DNA of 64,000 nt from Candidatus Zixiibacteriota bacterium (GTDB taxonomy: Bacteria; Zixibacteria; MSB-5A5; GN15; PGXB01), in the NCBI GenBank assembly GCA_016933695.1, contig JAFGAL010000002.1, forward strand, positions 159,607-223,606, written 5' to 3'. Shown here in pieces: positions 43,979 through 53,045 of the stretch; position 1 is the stretch's first letter, and each line of letters opens with the position of its first letter. The notes beneath the pieces are model-generated. The model saw only the letters and a program-made list of their open reading frames with translations. It was not told where the DNA came from and ran no database searches. A program made the translations under genes and the position numbers.

Positions 43979-44767
43979 TCAGTAGGCCGTAACCATTCCC
44001 CCATCAACCAGTAAACACTGCCCGGTAATAAACGTATTGGCTTCAGAACCGAGAAACACCGCCAGGCGCGCCAGTTCGTCCGGAGTTCCGTAACGCCCGA
44101 GTGGAATGGATTCCGCGGATCGGCGCTGGAATTCATCGAGGGCCAGATTCAGTTTCCCGGCGCGAATCGAATCCAGGTGATTGACCCGTTCGGTGGCGAT
44201 TTTCCCCGGTCCGATAACATTCAGCAGGATATTGTGCCGTCCGTATTCCCGTGCCAGGGTTTTTGTCAGGCCGACAACACCCATTCGAAAGGTATTCGAC
44301 AGCAGTAAATTATCCAGGGCGTGACGAATCGACGATGACGCGATATTCACCACTCGCCCACCACCGTTGGCCGCCATTATCGGCAACGCCTGCCGCAGGG
44401 TGCGGACATAACTGAGAAGCGATAATTCGAATGCCGAAATCCAGTCCGCGTCAGTGAATTGGGCAAATCCTCCCGCGGACGGCCCTCCGGTATTGTTGAC
44501 CAGCGCATACAGACCGCCAAAGCGCCGGGTCACTTCGGTAATCGCGCCATTGATGTCATCCGCATTGGTCATATCCCCAACATAGTACTCCGGCGCATTT
44601 TCGCAGGTTTCGGCGATATCATCGCGGGTTCTTTGTAATACGTCCTTCCGGCGCGCCATCAGCATGACCTTTGCCCCTTCGCGGGCAAATGCCAGCGCGA
44701 TCCCCTTGCCGATTCCGGCGCTGGATGCGGTGACCAGCACAGCCTTGTCGTTCAGTCCCAAATCCAT
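43979..44767 (-). CDS. atypical short-chain dehydrogenase/reductase-like protein
   Basis: 262 residues from the ATG at 44767, nine bases after GGGAGG. The NAD-binding opening is TASSAGIGKGIA in place of TGxxxGIG, and NNTGG replaces NNAG. Where classical SDRs have YxxxK, this protein has SNTFR within LLLSNTFRMGVVGLTKTLA, so both catalytic Tyr and Lys are missing. This matches the 3-ketoacyl-reductase-like SDR subgroup known for imperfect motifs. It may use other residues or bind without the usual chemistry. It follows the FAH gene by four bases. Confidence 0.85.
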   Translation of the reverse strand: MDLGLNDKAVLVTASSAGIGKGIALAFAREGAKVMLMARRKDVLQRTRDDIAETCENAPEYYVGDMTNADDINGAITEVTRRFGGLYALVNNTGGPSAGGFAQFTDADWISAFELSLLSYVRTLRQALPIMAANGGGRVVNIASSSIRHALDNLLLSNTFRMGVVGLTKTLAREYGRHNILLNVIGPGKIATERVNHLDSIRAGKLNLALDEFQRRSAESIPLGRYGTPDELARLAVFLGSEANTFITGQCLLVDGGMVTAY

Positions 44768-44771
44768 ACTG

Positions 44772-45659
44772 CTATGCCTCCCGTACATATTTCAAATCAA
44801 TTACCGGGTTTACCAACGGTAACCACCCGTCAATTCGGCACTCAATAACGTCACCGTCCCGCAACACCGCCGCGCCCGGTGTCCCGGTGGAAATAATGTC
44901 CCCCGGAAGCATGGTCATGATTCGTGAATGGTACGATACCAGATAATCCGGTGGAAAGGTCATATTGGCGACCGTATTTCCCGCATGGACTCCGCCGTTA
45001 TGCACCGTGGCAATGCGAAGTGACATCACGTCAACACATTCATCGATTGTATACAGCAACGGCCCGAAACTGAAAAACGTATTGAAGCTCTTGGCCTGGG
45101 TCAGATTGCGCGGATTGCGTCGCAGAATATCCTCGGCGGTCATATCGATAATGGTCGTAAATCCCGCGAGGACCGAACGCCATTCCGACCGATCGACATC
45201 ACGGCACATTTTGCCGAATACCAGCCCCAGTTCCGCCTCCCCGGTTACCCGTTCGGACATGAGCGGCAGATGGATAGTGTCGCCGTGGCCGATAATCGTC
45301 GTATCCGGTTTCATGAAACTGGCCGGTTCCGATGACGGTGCTGTTTCGCCCAAATCGCCGGCATGAGCGCGATAATTCAATCCGATTCCCCATATTTTGC
45401 GGGGATGTCGATATGGCGGAGCAAAGACCGCCCGATCCGGCGGGATGGCACAATCCGGCAACAATGCGCCCATATCATCCTTTTTCTGATTCCAGAAATC
45501 ATTCAGTTTATCAAGTCGTTCGGTCTGGATCAATTCCTGCAGAGTGACCGGGAAGTCAGTGGAAAACGATTGATTGATATCCGCAAGCAAAATAAGACCA
45601 TCCGGCGTATACACCGCCGCCGTTTCGGCACCATTGACTTCGAGAGTTGCAAGTTTCAT
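44772..45659 (-). CDS. fumarylacetoacetate hydrolase-family enzyme
   Basis: 295 residues from the ATG at 45659. IWGIGLNYRAHAGDLGE, PASFMKPDTTIIGHGD and VTGEAELGLVFGK are family motifs with the Glu residues that bind the divalent metal; VSYHSRIMTMLPGDIISTGTPG gives the late GDIIxTGTP motif. Members hydrolyse or decarboxylate 2-keto acids such as 2-hydroxyhepta-dienedioate. It lies in an operon with an M20 amidohydrolase and an isochorismatase-like hydrolase, consistent with breakdown of a nitrogen-containing ring compound, but the substrate is unknown. Confidence 0.88.
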   Translation of the reverse strand: MKLATLEVNGAETAAVYTPDGLILLADINQSFSTDFPVTLQELIQTERLDKLNDFWNQKKDDMGALLPDCAIPPDRAVFAPPYRHPRKIWGIGLNYRAHAGDLGETAPSSEPASFMKPDTTIIGHGDTIHLPLMSERVTGEAELGLVFGKMCRDVDRSEWRSVLAGFTTIIDMTAEDILRRNPRNLTQAKSFNTFFSFGPLLYTIDECVDVMSLRIATVHNGGVHAGNTVANMTFPPDYLVSYHSRIMTMLPGDIISTGTPGAAVLRDGDVIECRIDGWLPLVNPVIDLKYVREA

Positions 45660-45735
45660 GCTGACATAATGTAGCACTGCCGGACAAAAAAGCAATGACT
45701 AACGACGCACGCAATAAAGAATTCGGAATCGTCTT

Positions 45736-46482
45736 TTAGGCCCTGATATATTTCTCAATTTCCGTCAACGCGGCGTCGGTGTCGATAACCCTGGTATAGC
45801 GATCTTTGAGAGTTGCGATCGTAAACGAATGCAACTCGGGAGTTACCGATGTGCATCCATCCTCGATGAGGGTCACGAAGAAACCCAGATCACTGGCATC
45901 GCGCACGGTGGTGGAAACGCATTCCTCGGTGTATACTCCGGTTACCCACACCGAGTCAATATTCAGGTTTTTCAGGACATAGTACAGATTCGTCGCCGTG
46001 AACACCCCGCTGGCGGTTTTATTGATAACGATTTCATCGTCTGCCGGAGCGACCAACTCAAGAAACTCCGCTTCTTTCGATCCTGGCGGAGCCAGAAGTC
46101 CCAATTGCTTGTGACCGTTACTGCGGTCGCGTCCGTCCCGGGTCAGTGATTGTATGCGAATATGGACAACCTCCAATCCGTGCCGGCGAAAGCAATCCTG
46201 AAGGCGACGCACATTCGGCAACACCAGTTTTTCCAGTGATTTGAAATAGTATTCCTGCGACTCCACGGAAATCGTCGACTTCGCGATATCGGCGAAAACT
46301 CCATGCCCCGGCGCCGCATCGAGATATTGCATGTCAATGCACAACAAGGCGATGTTTTTTGACTTGATGGCCTCGGTGCGATCGGGATGTTCGATAATGG
46401 ATTCCCGATAGGATTCCTTGAGCGGATCGACATTGAGATACTTCGGATTGACTTCACTTTTCAGTTTTTCATGCTTGCTCAT
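45736..46482 (-). CDS. isochorismatase-like cysteine hydrolase
   Basis: 248 residues; its ATG overlaps the M20 stop (ATGA). The catalytic triad is D50 in LLCIDMQYLD, K155 in INKTASGVF and C188 in YTEECVSTTVRDAS. These enzymes hydrolyse amides such as N-carbamoylsarcosine, ureidoacrylate, biuret or nicotinamide. Next to an M20 N-carbamoyl-type amidohydrolase, a carbamoyl or ureido substrate is likely. No signal peptide, so it is cytoplasmic. Confidence 0.9.
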   Translation of the reverse strand: MSKHEKLKSEVNPKYLNVDPLKESYRESIIEHPDRTEAIKSKNIALLCIDMQYLDAAPGHGVFADIAKSTISVESQEYYFKSLEKLVLPNVRRLQDCFRRHGLEVVHIRIQSLTRDGRDRSNGHKQLGLLAPPGSKEAEFLELVAPADDEIVINKTASGVFTATNLYYVLKNLNIDSVWVTGVYTEECVSTTVRDASDLGFFVTLIEDGCTSVTPELHSFTIATLKDRYTRVIDTDAALTEIEKYIRA

Positions 46483-47723
46483 GATACCACCTCGGCAACC
46501 TGAATGATCGAGTTTAACAGCAAATTGCCGCCGATTTCAATATCCTTCCAGTGCGTCCACTCCGCCGGGCAATGACTGCGGCCGTCTTTGCTGGGGACAA
46601 AAATCATGCCGACCGGCGCAATTCGGGAGAGTATCTGGGCGTCATGGGCGGCACCGCTGTGCATGGTCCGCCATTTAATTCCCATGTGTTGTGCGGTGCG
46701 ACTGATCGTATCGACCAGGTTGCGATCACATGATACCGGTGCTATTTCACTGATGACACTGAACTCAAACATTAACTCGCGCCGCCTGGCAATCGCCGAA
46801 AGCGCCTTGCGAAAGGCGTTGGCAAGCTCAACCAGAACAGTGGAATCGGGATCGCGAAAGTCAAAGGAAAATTCGACCAGACTCGGAATGGTGTTGGCAG
46901 ATCCCGGATATAAATCAACCTTGCCGATCGTGGCCACGCTGTCGTCCGAACCGATTTCTTCGAGAATCCGCGGGATTTCTCCCGCGAATTCCGACAATCC
47001 CTGGAAGGCATCACGGCGCATATTCATGGGTGTCGTCCCGGCATGATCCGCCTCTCCAATCAACCGAACCAGCCATTTGCACAATCCCGTGATGATATCG
47101 ACGGCCGCGGCATTCTCGCCGGCCCGGTCCAGAACCGGTCCCTGTTCGATATGAAGCTCCAAAAAGGCGTGAATGCTTTCGGGCGTGCGACGGGCATGAA
47201 GAATATCCCGGGCATCCATTCCCTGTCGCAGCAGTTCATCTTTCAGCATGATGCCGTTTAAATCCACGGCCGTATTGATTATTTCCGGATTAATATCACC
47301 GCTTATGGCCTGAGAACCCAGTGGTCCGCCGAATCGACCCTCTTCATCACTGAACGCGACCATCGTGGGGCCATATCTGGTTTCCAATCCCTCTTCTTTA
47401 ATACGACGCAGGCATTCCAGTGCGGCGATCACGCCCAAACCACCATCAAGATTTCCTCCTCCCGGAACGGAATCCAGATGTGATCCGAACAGTAACAGGG
47501 GACGTTGTTCATTTTCTCTCATTCCACCGAACACATTCGCCGCCCCATCACGATATGCCACCAAGCCGGCTTCAATCAATCGACATTCCAACCAGTCTCG
47601 CGCCTGCATATCAAAATCGGAGAATCCCATTCGGAATATACCCTGATCTTTAATCTGCCCGATTTCCGCCAGATCGTGCAAATCATTTTTAAGCCTGTCG
47701 AAGTTTATTTTGAGAAATGACAT
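46479..47723 (-). CDS. M20-family amidohydrolase (N-carbamoyl-amino-acid/allantoate type)
   Basis: 414 residues, with GGGGGAG ahead of the ATG. The metal ligands are visible: H82 in GSHLDSVPGGG, D93 in NLDGGLG, and E127/E128 in FSDEEGRFGGPLGSQA. The dimer-type motif LHIEQGPVLDRAG follows. These features separate the N-carbamoyl-L-amino-acid hydrolase, allantoate and ureidoglycolate group from peptidases. It heads a four-gene operon with an isochorismatase-like hydrolase, FAH-family enzyme and SDR, suggesting catabolism of a purine, pyrimidine or hydantoin-like compound. Confidence 0.9.
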   Translation of the reverse strand: MSFLKINFDRLKNDLHDLAEIGQIKDQGIFRMGFSDFDMQARDWLECRLIEAGLVAYRDGAANVFGGMRENEQRPLLLFGSHLDSVPGGGNLDGGLGVIAALECLRRIKEEGLETRYGPTMVAFSDEEGRFGGPLGSQAISGDINPEIINTAVDLNGIMLKDELLRQGMDARDILHARRTPESIHAFLELHIEQGPVLDRAGENAAAVDIITGLCKWLVRLIGEADHAGTTPMNMRRDAFQGLSEFAGEIPRILEEIGSDDSVATIGKVDLYPGSANTIPSLVEFSFDFRDPDSTVLVELANAFRKALSAIARRRELMFEFSVISEIAPVSCDRNLVDTISRTAQHMGIKWRTMHSGAAHDAQILSRIAPVGMIFVPSKDGRSHCPAEWTHWKDIEIGGNLLLNSIIQVAEVVS

Positions 47724-47774
47724 GAGATAACTCCCCCAAAACGATTTACAGATTCACGATCTCTCCAAATAAAG

Positions 47775-47802
47775 AGTATAATAAAATATCTCCCATAATC
47801 AA
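47775..47802 (-). promoter_or_regulatory. sigma-70-type promoter of the M20 operon
   Basis: TTGATT (47802-47797), a 16-base spacer and TATACT (47780-47775) on the minus strand, about 52 bases upstream of the M20 start. The 47724-47919 gap also holds the terminator at 47876. Confidence 0.6.
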
Positions 47803-47875
47803 TGGTTCGGTCGCACAAAACGGGTCTTTAACTGTTTACACGTGATTACCTGCGCGTGATACTGTGCAAAATCAG

Positions 47876-47902
47876 CCGGGGATGATTACCAACCATCCCC
47901 GG
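47876..47902 (-). terminator. hairpin terminator after the dockerin gene
   Basis: CCGGGGATG and CATCCCCGG form a nine-base perfect stem with a nine-base loop, just after the stop at 47920; CTGATTTT follows on the minus strand. It separates the dockerin pair from the M20 operon. Confidence 0.6.
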
Positions 47903-47919
47903 ATATGAAAAAAACGAAA

Positions 47920-49266
47920 TTACCGTTCCACGCCGTATGGCGGGCAATAATTGGGCGGGTCGCCGAAGTGCTCGTCATCGGGAAGATACACGTGCGCGAT
48001 CAACTGCAGGATATCCAGCAGGTTGATAATCGGAGTCATCCCATAACTGCCATCGCCAGTGGCATCCAGAAGAGCATCGCACCCTCCGGGATTATGCGGC
48101 TGGCCAACCGGATCGGTATATATGAAATCAATCACCCAGAGAATATCCAGCAGGTTGATAACACCGTCGCTGTTGGCATCGCCGGCAACGCCGTATGACG
48201 TGCAGCAATTGGGAACACCGTGCACGAACGGCGAAAGTGAACCGGTTATCCCGCACAAGCGGTTGGCGGCGGTATCGCGGGAGGACGTGATATCCACCCA
48301 GTCAAATCCGTCGTAATGCCGAAGTATCAACGACATTTCGACTTCGGGCGTCATATCGGCGTCATCGTAGGTAATACAGACTTCCACCGAATCCTCAAAC
48401 GAAGCCGTGGTCGATACATCATAGTATGACGGCAAAACCGGCGGGACGACATCGAATCCGCCCGCATCCGGCCCGGAGGCGGTTACGGTCAGTCTGGTGG
48501 TTCCGGCGCCGGTGACATGGTCGAATGCCATCTCGAAATCGTACCGCATGTCGACCTCCACGTCATTTCCGGTTTCGGTCGCCGCATAGTACGTGCACGC
48601 GTCGCCGATTCCGTCCAGATCGTCGTCCTCCTGTCCCGGGTTGTACACCGACGGACAGTTGTCCGCCGCATCCGGGTGACCGTCGTTGTCATAATCCGTC
48701 ACCGCATAATCCCCGACCGCCCAGCAGAACGGTCCGTCGAATGTCGGGGTGGGGGCGGAAAACACCCAATCATATGAGGGGAACCAATGCCCGATGGAAT
48801 CGACACAGAACAAACCCTCTTCATTAACGATAAAATGATAGCGGACATGCACCTGTTCGCCGAGATCTGTCGACCATGGTTCACAACTTTGCATTGTTAT
48901 AACACCAACTACCGAAGTATCAGGCAGACTTCCATCCCAGCTATCCAGCCGTATTGAATAATTAAAAAGCTGATACGGGGGGGCCGGATCAAACTCCGCA
49001 AGGAATTCCACGTCACCATCGCCGGGATCATAATGCGTAACATTGGTAATGCTGTTATCGGGGCTGTAAAACCTCAGCGCAATATTGTAGTCATATCGCC
49101 CCGGATCGGTATTGTTGATCAAAATATCCACATAGAACGGGGTGCCGACTGCAAGCGTATTGGGAGTAATTTTCGGATTGGCATCGGCTCTGATGGTCAG
49201 CGCATGCAGATTGACGGCGCTCAGGATAATGACCATCATCATACTGATAAAGCACAGTCGTCTCAT
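47920..49266 (-). CDS. secreted protein with TSP3-like and dockerin-type calcium repeats
   Basis: 448 residues from the ATG at 49266, which has AGGAGGT upstream and overlaps the stop of the preceding gene (ATGA). A signal peptide is followed by beta-rich modules. Thrombospondin-3-like repeats near residues 200-235 (TDYDNDGHPDAADNCP, EDDDLDGIGDAC) and a paired dockerin near the end (GDANSDGVINLLDILWVIDFIY and ATGDGSYGMTPIINLLDILQL) bind calcium. No catalytic site is seen. It is co-transcribed with the 52760 gene. Probably a surface protein. Confidence 0.78.
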   Translation of the reverse strand: MRRLCFISMMMVIILSAVNLHALTIRADANPKITPNTLAVGTPFYVDILINNTDPGRYDYNIALRFYSPDNSITNVTHYDPGDGDVEFLAEFDPAPPYQLFNYSIRLDSWDGSLPDTSVVGVITMQSCEPWSTDLGEQVHVRYHFIVNEEGLFCVDSIGHWFPSYDWVFSAPTPTFDGPFCWAVGDYAVTDYDNDGHPDAADNCPSVYNPGQEDDDLDGIGDACTYYAATETGNDVEVDMRYDFEMAFDHVTGAGTTRLTVTASGPDAGGFDVVPPVLPSYYDVSTTASFEDSVEVCITYDDADMTPEVEMSLILRHYDGFDWVDITSSRDTAANRLCGITGSLSPFVHGVPNCCTSYGVAGDANSDGVINLLDILWVIDFIYTDPVGQPHNPGGCDALLDATGDGSYGMTPIINLLDILQLIAHVYLPDDEHFGDPPNYCPPYGVER

Positions 49267-52200
49267 TTCCGCACCTCCTCCCCGTTTGATTTTACAGGCG
49301 TGACACATCCGGGTGGACAGCACAACTCCGGCTCGCCATAGGGATCACAATACACATGACGAATAAGAGTCGATATGTCAGAGATATTGATCGCCGGATC
49401 ATCCACTGTTACTCCGTCACCGTTGGCATCCAGTAACGCATCACAATCATACGGATTATGATGAGAGCCGGGATACGAGCCGTAAACAAATTCCAAAACG
49501 TGAAGAATATCGAGTAAATTAACGGCACCGTCACCGTTGGCATCACCCGGCACGCCATGATCCAGACAGCAGTTTTCCTGGCAGTTTTCCAGCGGCGGCC
49601 ATACAAAAAGACCATGCGCGCTGATCCAGTCCCTGGCATTGTCAATCGACGACTGCAGATCGGACAAGCCATAGCGTGAGGTCGACAGGATCGTGACAAA
49701 TACTAGCGTGTCGGTTTCTCCGAGATCAAACTGTCCGAAAACCGTCACCAGGTGCAGATCCTGATACAGCGAGTCCTCCAATCCGGGATTGGTCGACTGC
49801 CAACTCTCATAGCCGCCGAATGTCGCCATCTTGCGATACAACTGCCCGCCAACGAAACCGCCGGTTGGAATTACCCAATCGGCATTCATGTGAGTCCACA
49901 TGCCGCGCACGTCAGGAAAACTGTCGACATTATACGCGTCCGCCATGCAATGCGGCTTGCGGTAGCCGCCGTAATAGGCAACGCCCCCGAGTCGATCATC
50001 CGCCAGAATACAGTCATTATTGACAATAAGATCGGAACCGTACTCCGCGCCATATACATACATCATTTGGCGCGAAGCATCCCAATCCGAGCCGTTTTCG
50101 AATCCGGAATCGGATGGGACATCCCAGTCGGATAACATCCCGATAAACACCGCATCGAACGCCTCATCGGTATTGGGATATACCCGCAGTCGATGCACCA
50201 TAAACTCACAATCACCGAAATCGGTCGGCGCCCAGAGTTCGGCTTCAAGCGCAATAGCGGAATCGCGTGTCAGGATTTTACCGGTATAGGCATAGTGATA
50301 GTCCCCGCTTGAGGAATCCACGGTCAGCCGTTCCAACGGGCGTAATCCGTCTTTATCGAGCCAGTCGGCATCGAATATCGCAGTAGACAGTAACGTATCC
50401 TGAGTATCGTTAATCCTCAAGATAAACGGCGATGCTTCATACAAATAGCGCGCCACGTCATCATTTCCCATATTGCCGTTGTCGGTCGTGTCGCAGTCGT
50501 CGTAGTACTGCAATCCGCCCCAGTTATGTTCGCCCGGTGACTGTAAATAACCGTTCTTGCCCATCTTCCCCGTATTGGCGACATACAACGGCTTGCAAGT
50601 CGTGTGAATGGTGGCATATTCCGGCCATTGAACGGTATCAGCAACGATCAAATCGACCGTCATGGTGTCCGGCGATGTCGGCGAATCGGTCGTGAAAATA
50701 AGCAAGCCGCTGACTCCGACACCATCACTGGTAATAACACCGTTGAAATTCAAACGCACGGTGAAATCCACATAGTTGGGATCTGACTCCGAGATCGTCG
50801 TGATTTCCGGACTGTAGTCAAGCCATCCGCTGTACCACGGGGTCAGTTCGACCACGGTTGTCGCGGAGAAATGCAATGGGGCATTACCGACGTTTTCCAG
50901 CCTCATAATCGTGTCAAGCTGTATGCCCGGTTTGGTCCAGGTGGGGTCGCCGATATGCATCGGATTGCATACCAGATACGGATTCGGAACCGGCTCCACA
51001 CAGGGAACGCGGAACCACTTGACCGGGTTGGTTGTCCAGATTCCGGCGTCACAGATAACTGCACCGGGATGTTTGTCGTTGACATAGAGCACATCCAGGA
51101 AGTAATTGCCGGAGTATTCTCCCGACGGATCAACCACCGGTACGCCGCTGAAATCGCCGGTAGTGACTTCCATACCATAGCGGGACATCGACGGCCACAT
51201 ATCGGCGTCGCATTCGAGCGTGCCGCCCAGTGACGGCGCCGAGTCACAGTGTGCGGTGTAGGAGTTGGTCAGATTACGGGCAACATCCCAGTTCAATCCG
51301 TCATTGCTGGAAACCGAAATATACAACTCGCCATTGGCGGTTCCCATCGGCTCCTGCTCGACAAAGGCCCGGTTATGACAGTCATCGGCAATGCCGTTGG
51401 GAATATCATTAAATTGCACGAACAAAGCATACAGTTTCCCGTCGCATTCGGAAATCTGCATCTTGCCAATACTCATCAAATCCCAGCCGCCGCCGGTACA
51501 CCAGACACCGTCGGACGGCGGATCCCAGTTGGCATCTTTAATCACGCGAATCGGCTGGCCTTCGGCCCAGTGGAAAAGCCGGCATCCATAAAAATGCGAA
51601 AAAACACCAAGCCCGCCGCCGATTGGGTTGGTCTCGCGGGCGTTATAAATTACATGCAACTGATTATCCGTATCAATTAATGCCGACATATCCCCCTGCA
51701 ATGCCCATCCGGGGACTGACGAGTCCCAGGCAGTGACATTGACATTGGGTCCGAAATTCTGCCCCATATCGGTTGACATGCGATAATACAGATCATTGAT
51801 ATATTGCTGTCGCGTGTTGGCCGATTCAGTACTGCCGGGCCAGTTCCAATCGGGATTGGCCGCCCAACAAATCGCCACTTTTTGCGAGACGCGCGACGCG
51901 CTCACAATCCCGGTAATAACCGGCACGGTGTCGATGACCAGCGGCGGATAATCCCATGACCCCGAGGTGTACCCGCCGACCCGGCGAAAATAATGCATTT
52001 TCTGATTGGTAATATCAGTCATGGCCTCAACCGCGATGACATGACAGACCGTATCATTGTCGATCACTTGCCATTCCATGACCGGCCAGATATATTGACT
52101 GGTATCATCTGAATCATATTCCATTAATGAATCAGGCACCCGATCCTGCCATGGCGAGAAGAAGCCTCCCAACGGTGAAAAATCGGGCCAGACAGTCGGG

Positions 52201-52760
52201 GCATGTCCGGCTCCCTGTGTATGATGATTTGATATAACCACTCGTCCGTCGGTGCCGACATCCAGTCCCGCGTATCCGGAATAATTGACTCCGCCCCCCA
52301 GTCGCGGATGAACGTTGGTGCCGCCATCCGGCCCTTTAAATACCAGATCGGCAAATGTCGCATCCCAGGCTTCATACGCGGTTCCGCGATCGCCGCCAAG
52401 ATCATAATTCGATTGTACAGCCCAGACAAAGTGCACTGACTGCGTTCCGCGCCAGTCAACCTGACGACACATTCTCAGCATATGCTGAGTGTCATACGTG
52501 GTTATCCCCACGGTCAAACCCGGCGACAGCGACGCCCCCATGTCGTCCACACCGAGCATGCGGGACCGATCAGTTCGAATCGATATGATTTCATGAGACA
52601 ATTCGGCCTGCGATGGCACTGCCGGTGCATCATCAATCAGTATTCGACCGGGATTGTCTCTCGCCTCCTTTTTTGTCTGCGCACTCCATGCCGACGATGC
52701 CGCCGCGAACAATACCAGTATCGCCAGACCCAGAATCACGCGTCCGGTAGCATTCTTCAT
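49263..52760 (-). CDS. large secreted BNR/Asp-box-like protein with dockerin-type C-terminus
   Basis: 1165 residues, with GGAGG ahead of the ATG. A signal peptide (VILGLAILVLFAAASSAWSA) is followed by a probable beta-propeller with Asp-box-like motifs (SVSSNDGLNWDVARNLT and STDMGQNFGPNV), then Ig-like strands (LENVGNAPLHFSATTVVEL) and a late globular region (VFIGMLSDWDVPSDSGFENGSDWD; key D-W-D). The last 85 residues are two dockerin-like repeats (GDANGDGAVNLLDILHVLEFVYG type). Sialidase residues (Arg triad, Tyr/Glu) are not obvious, so it is not called a sialidase. Two putative promoters and a long duplicated leader precede it. Confidence 0.75.
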   Translation of the reverse strand: MKNATGRVILGLAILVLFAAASSAWSAQTKKEARDNPGRILIDDAPAVPSQAELSHEIISIRTDRSRMLGVDDMGASLSPGLTVGITTYDTQHMLRMCRQVDWRGTQSVHFVWAVQSNYDLGGDRGTAYEAWDATFADLVFKGPDGGTNVHPRLGGGVNYSGYAGLDVGTDGRVVISNHHTQGAGHAPTVWPDFSPLGGFFSPWQDRVPDSLMEYDSDDTSQYIWPVMEWQVIDNDTVCHVIAVEAMTDITNQKMHYFRRVGGYTSGSWDYPPLVIDTVPVITGIVSASRVSQKVAICWAANPDWNWPGSTESANTRQQYINDLYYRMSTDMGQNFGPNVNVTAWDSSVPGWALQGDMSALIDTDNQLHVIYNARETNPIGGGLGVFSHFYGCRLFHWAEGQPIRVIKDANWDPPSDGVWCTGGGWDLMSIGKMQISECDGKLYALFVQFNDIPNGIADDCHNRAFVEQEPMGTANGELYISVSSNDGLNWDVARNLTNSYTAHCDSAPSLGGTLECDADMWPSMSRYGMEVTTGDFSGVPVVDPSGEYSGNYFLDVLYVNDKHPGAVICDAGIWTTNPVKWFRVPCVEPVPNPYLVCNPMHIGDPTWTKPGIQLDTIMRLENVGNAPLHFSATTVVELTPWYSGWLDYSPEITTISESDPNYVDFTVRLNFNGVITSDGVGVSGLLIFTTDSPTSPDTMTVDLIVADTVQWPEYATIHTTCKPLYVANTGKMGKNGYLQSPGEHNWGGLQYYDDCDTTDNGNMGNDDVARYLYEASPFILRINDTQDTLLSTAIFDADWLDKDGLRPLERLTVDSSSGDYHYAYTGKILTRDSAIALEAELWAPTDFGDCEFMVHRLRVYPNTDEAFDAVFIGMLSDWDVPSDSGFENGSDWDASRQMMYVYGAEYGSDLIVNNDCILADDRLGGVAYYGGYRKPHCMADAYNVDSFPDVRGMWTHMNADWVIPTGGFVGGQLYRKMATFGGYESWQSTNPGLEDSLYQDLHLVTVFGQFDLGETDTLVFVTILSTSRYGLSDLQSSIDNARDWISAHGLFVWPPLENCQENCCLDHGVPGDANGDGAVNLLDILHVLEFVYGSYPGSHHNPYDCDALLDANGDGVTVDDPAINISDISTLIRHVYCDPYGEPELCCPPGCVTPVKSNGEEVRK

Positions 52761-52943
52761 TCCATCCCTCCAACGGTATGTTACTATTTACGGGAAACGT
52801 ATATAGGGGTGATTTGCGTATAATCGAGAATGATTCTCGACGCAATTGTCCCTCAATCTCCTCCCGACGATTTTAGAATCAACGTATCTCGAGCTAAGAC
52901 AAGTCAGACAAAAGCAATCACGATAAATGACACCATAAATTAA
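52758..52943 (-). repeat. duplicated leader, copy A
   Basis: The region between the 52760 gene and the promoter at 52937-52965 is repeated at 63814-64000. The core, 52838-52943, matches 63895-64000 with no gaps and 8 differences in 106 bases; the rest is weaker. Copy A includes the ribosome-binding site and the ATG of the 52760 gene. In minus orientation the block is the transcribed leader of a long operon. Confidence 0.85.
52817..52845 (-). promoter_or_regulatory. second promoter with 17-bp palindromic operator (Fur-like)
   Basis: TTGCGT (52845-52840) and TATACG (52822-52817) flank a 17-base spacer. The 17-base palindrome TCGAGAATGATTCTCGA (52824-52840) fills it almost exactly. The 7-1-7 shape with AAT-N-ATT resembles Fur-family operators. 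The palindrome is not kept in copy B. Confidence 0.45.
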
Positions 52944-52965
52944 GGGTAAACCGTGATTTTGTCAA
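52937..52965 (-). promoter_or_regulatory. sigma-70-type promoter at the head of the duplicated leader
   Basis: TTGACA (52965-52960), a 17-base spacer and TAATTT (52942-52937) on the minus strand. Transcription would start near 52930 and run through copy A. The -10 region is conserved at the right edge of the window, where the -35 would lie outside. Confidence 0.6.
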
Positions 52966-53045
52966 CAGAACCCTGGGAGAGTGAAGTGATGGTTGCCCTG
53001 TTTGCATATGTTGCGCCAAAAGCAACTCGGCCGAAACGCACGCGA

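Noticed and set aside
49263..52760. A sialidase
   Set aside because: Only Asp-box-like motifs are seen; the catalytic Arg triad and Tyr/Glu were not located.
52904..52936. A 10-codon frame (MVSFIVIAFV) kept in both leader copies
   Set aside because: Its ATG lies upstream of the transcription start expected from the -10 box at 52937, so it would not be transcribed from that promoter. Conservation of the whole block explains it.
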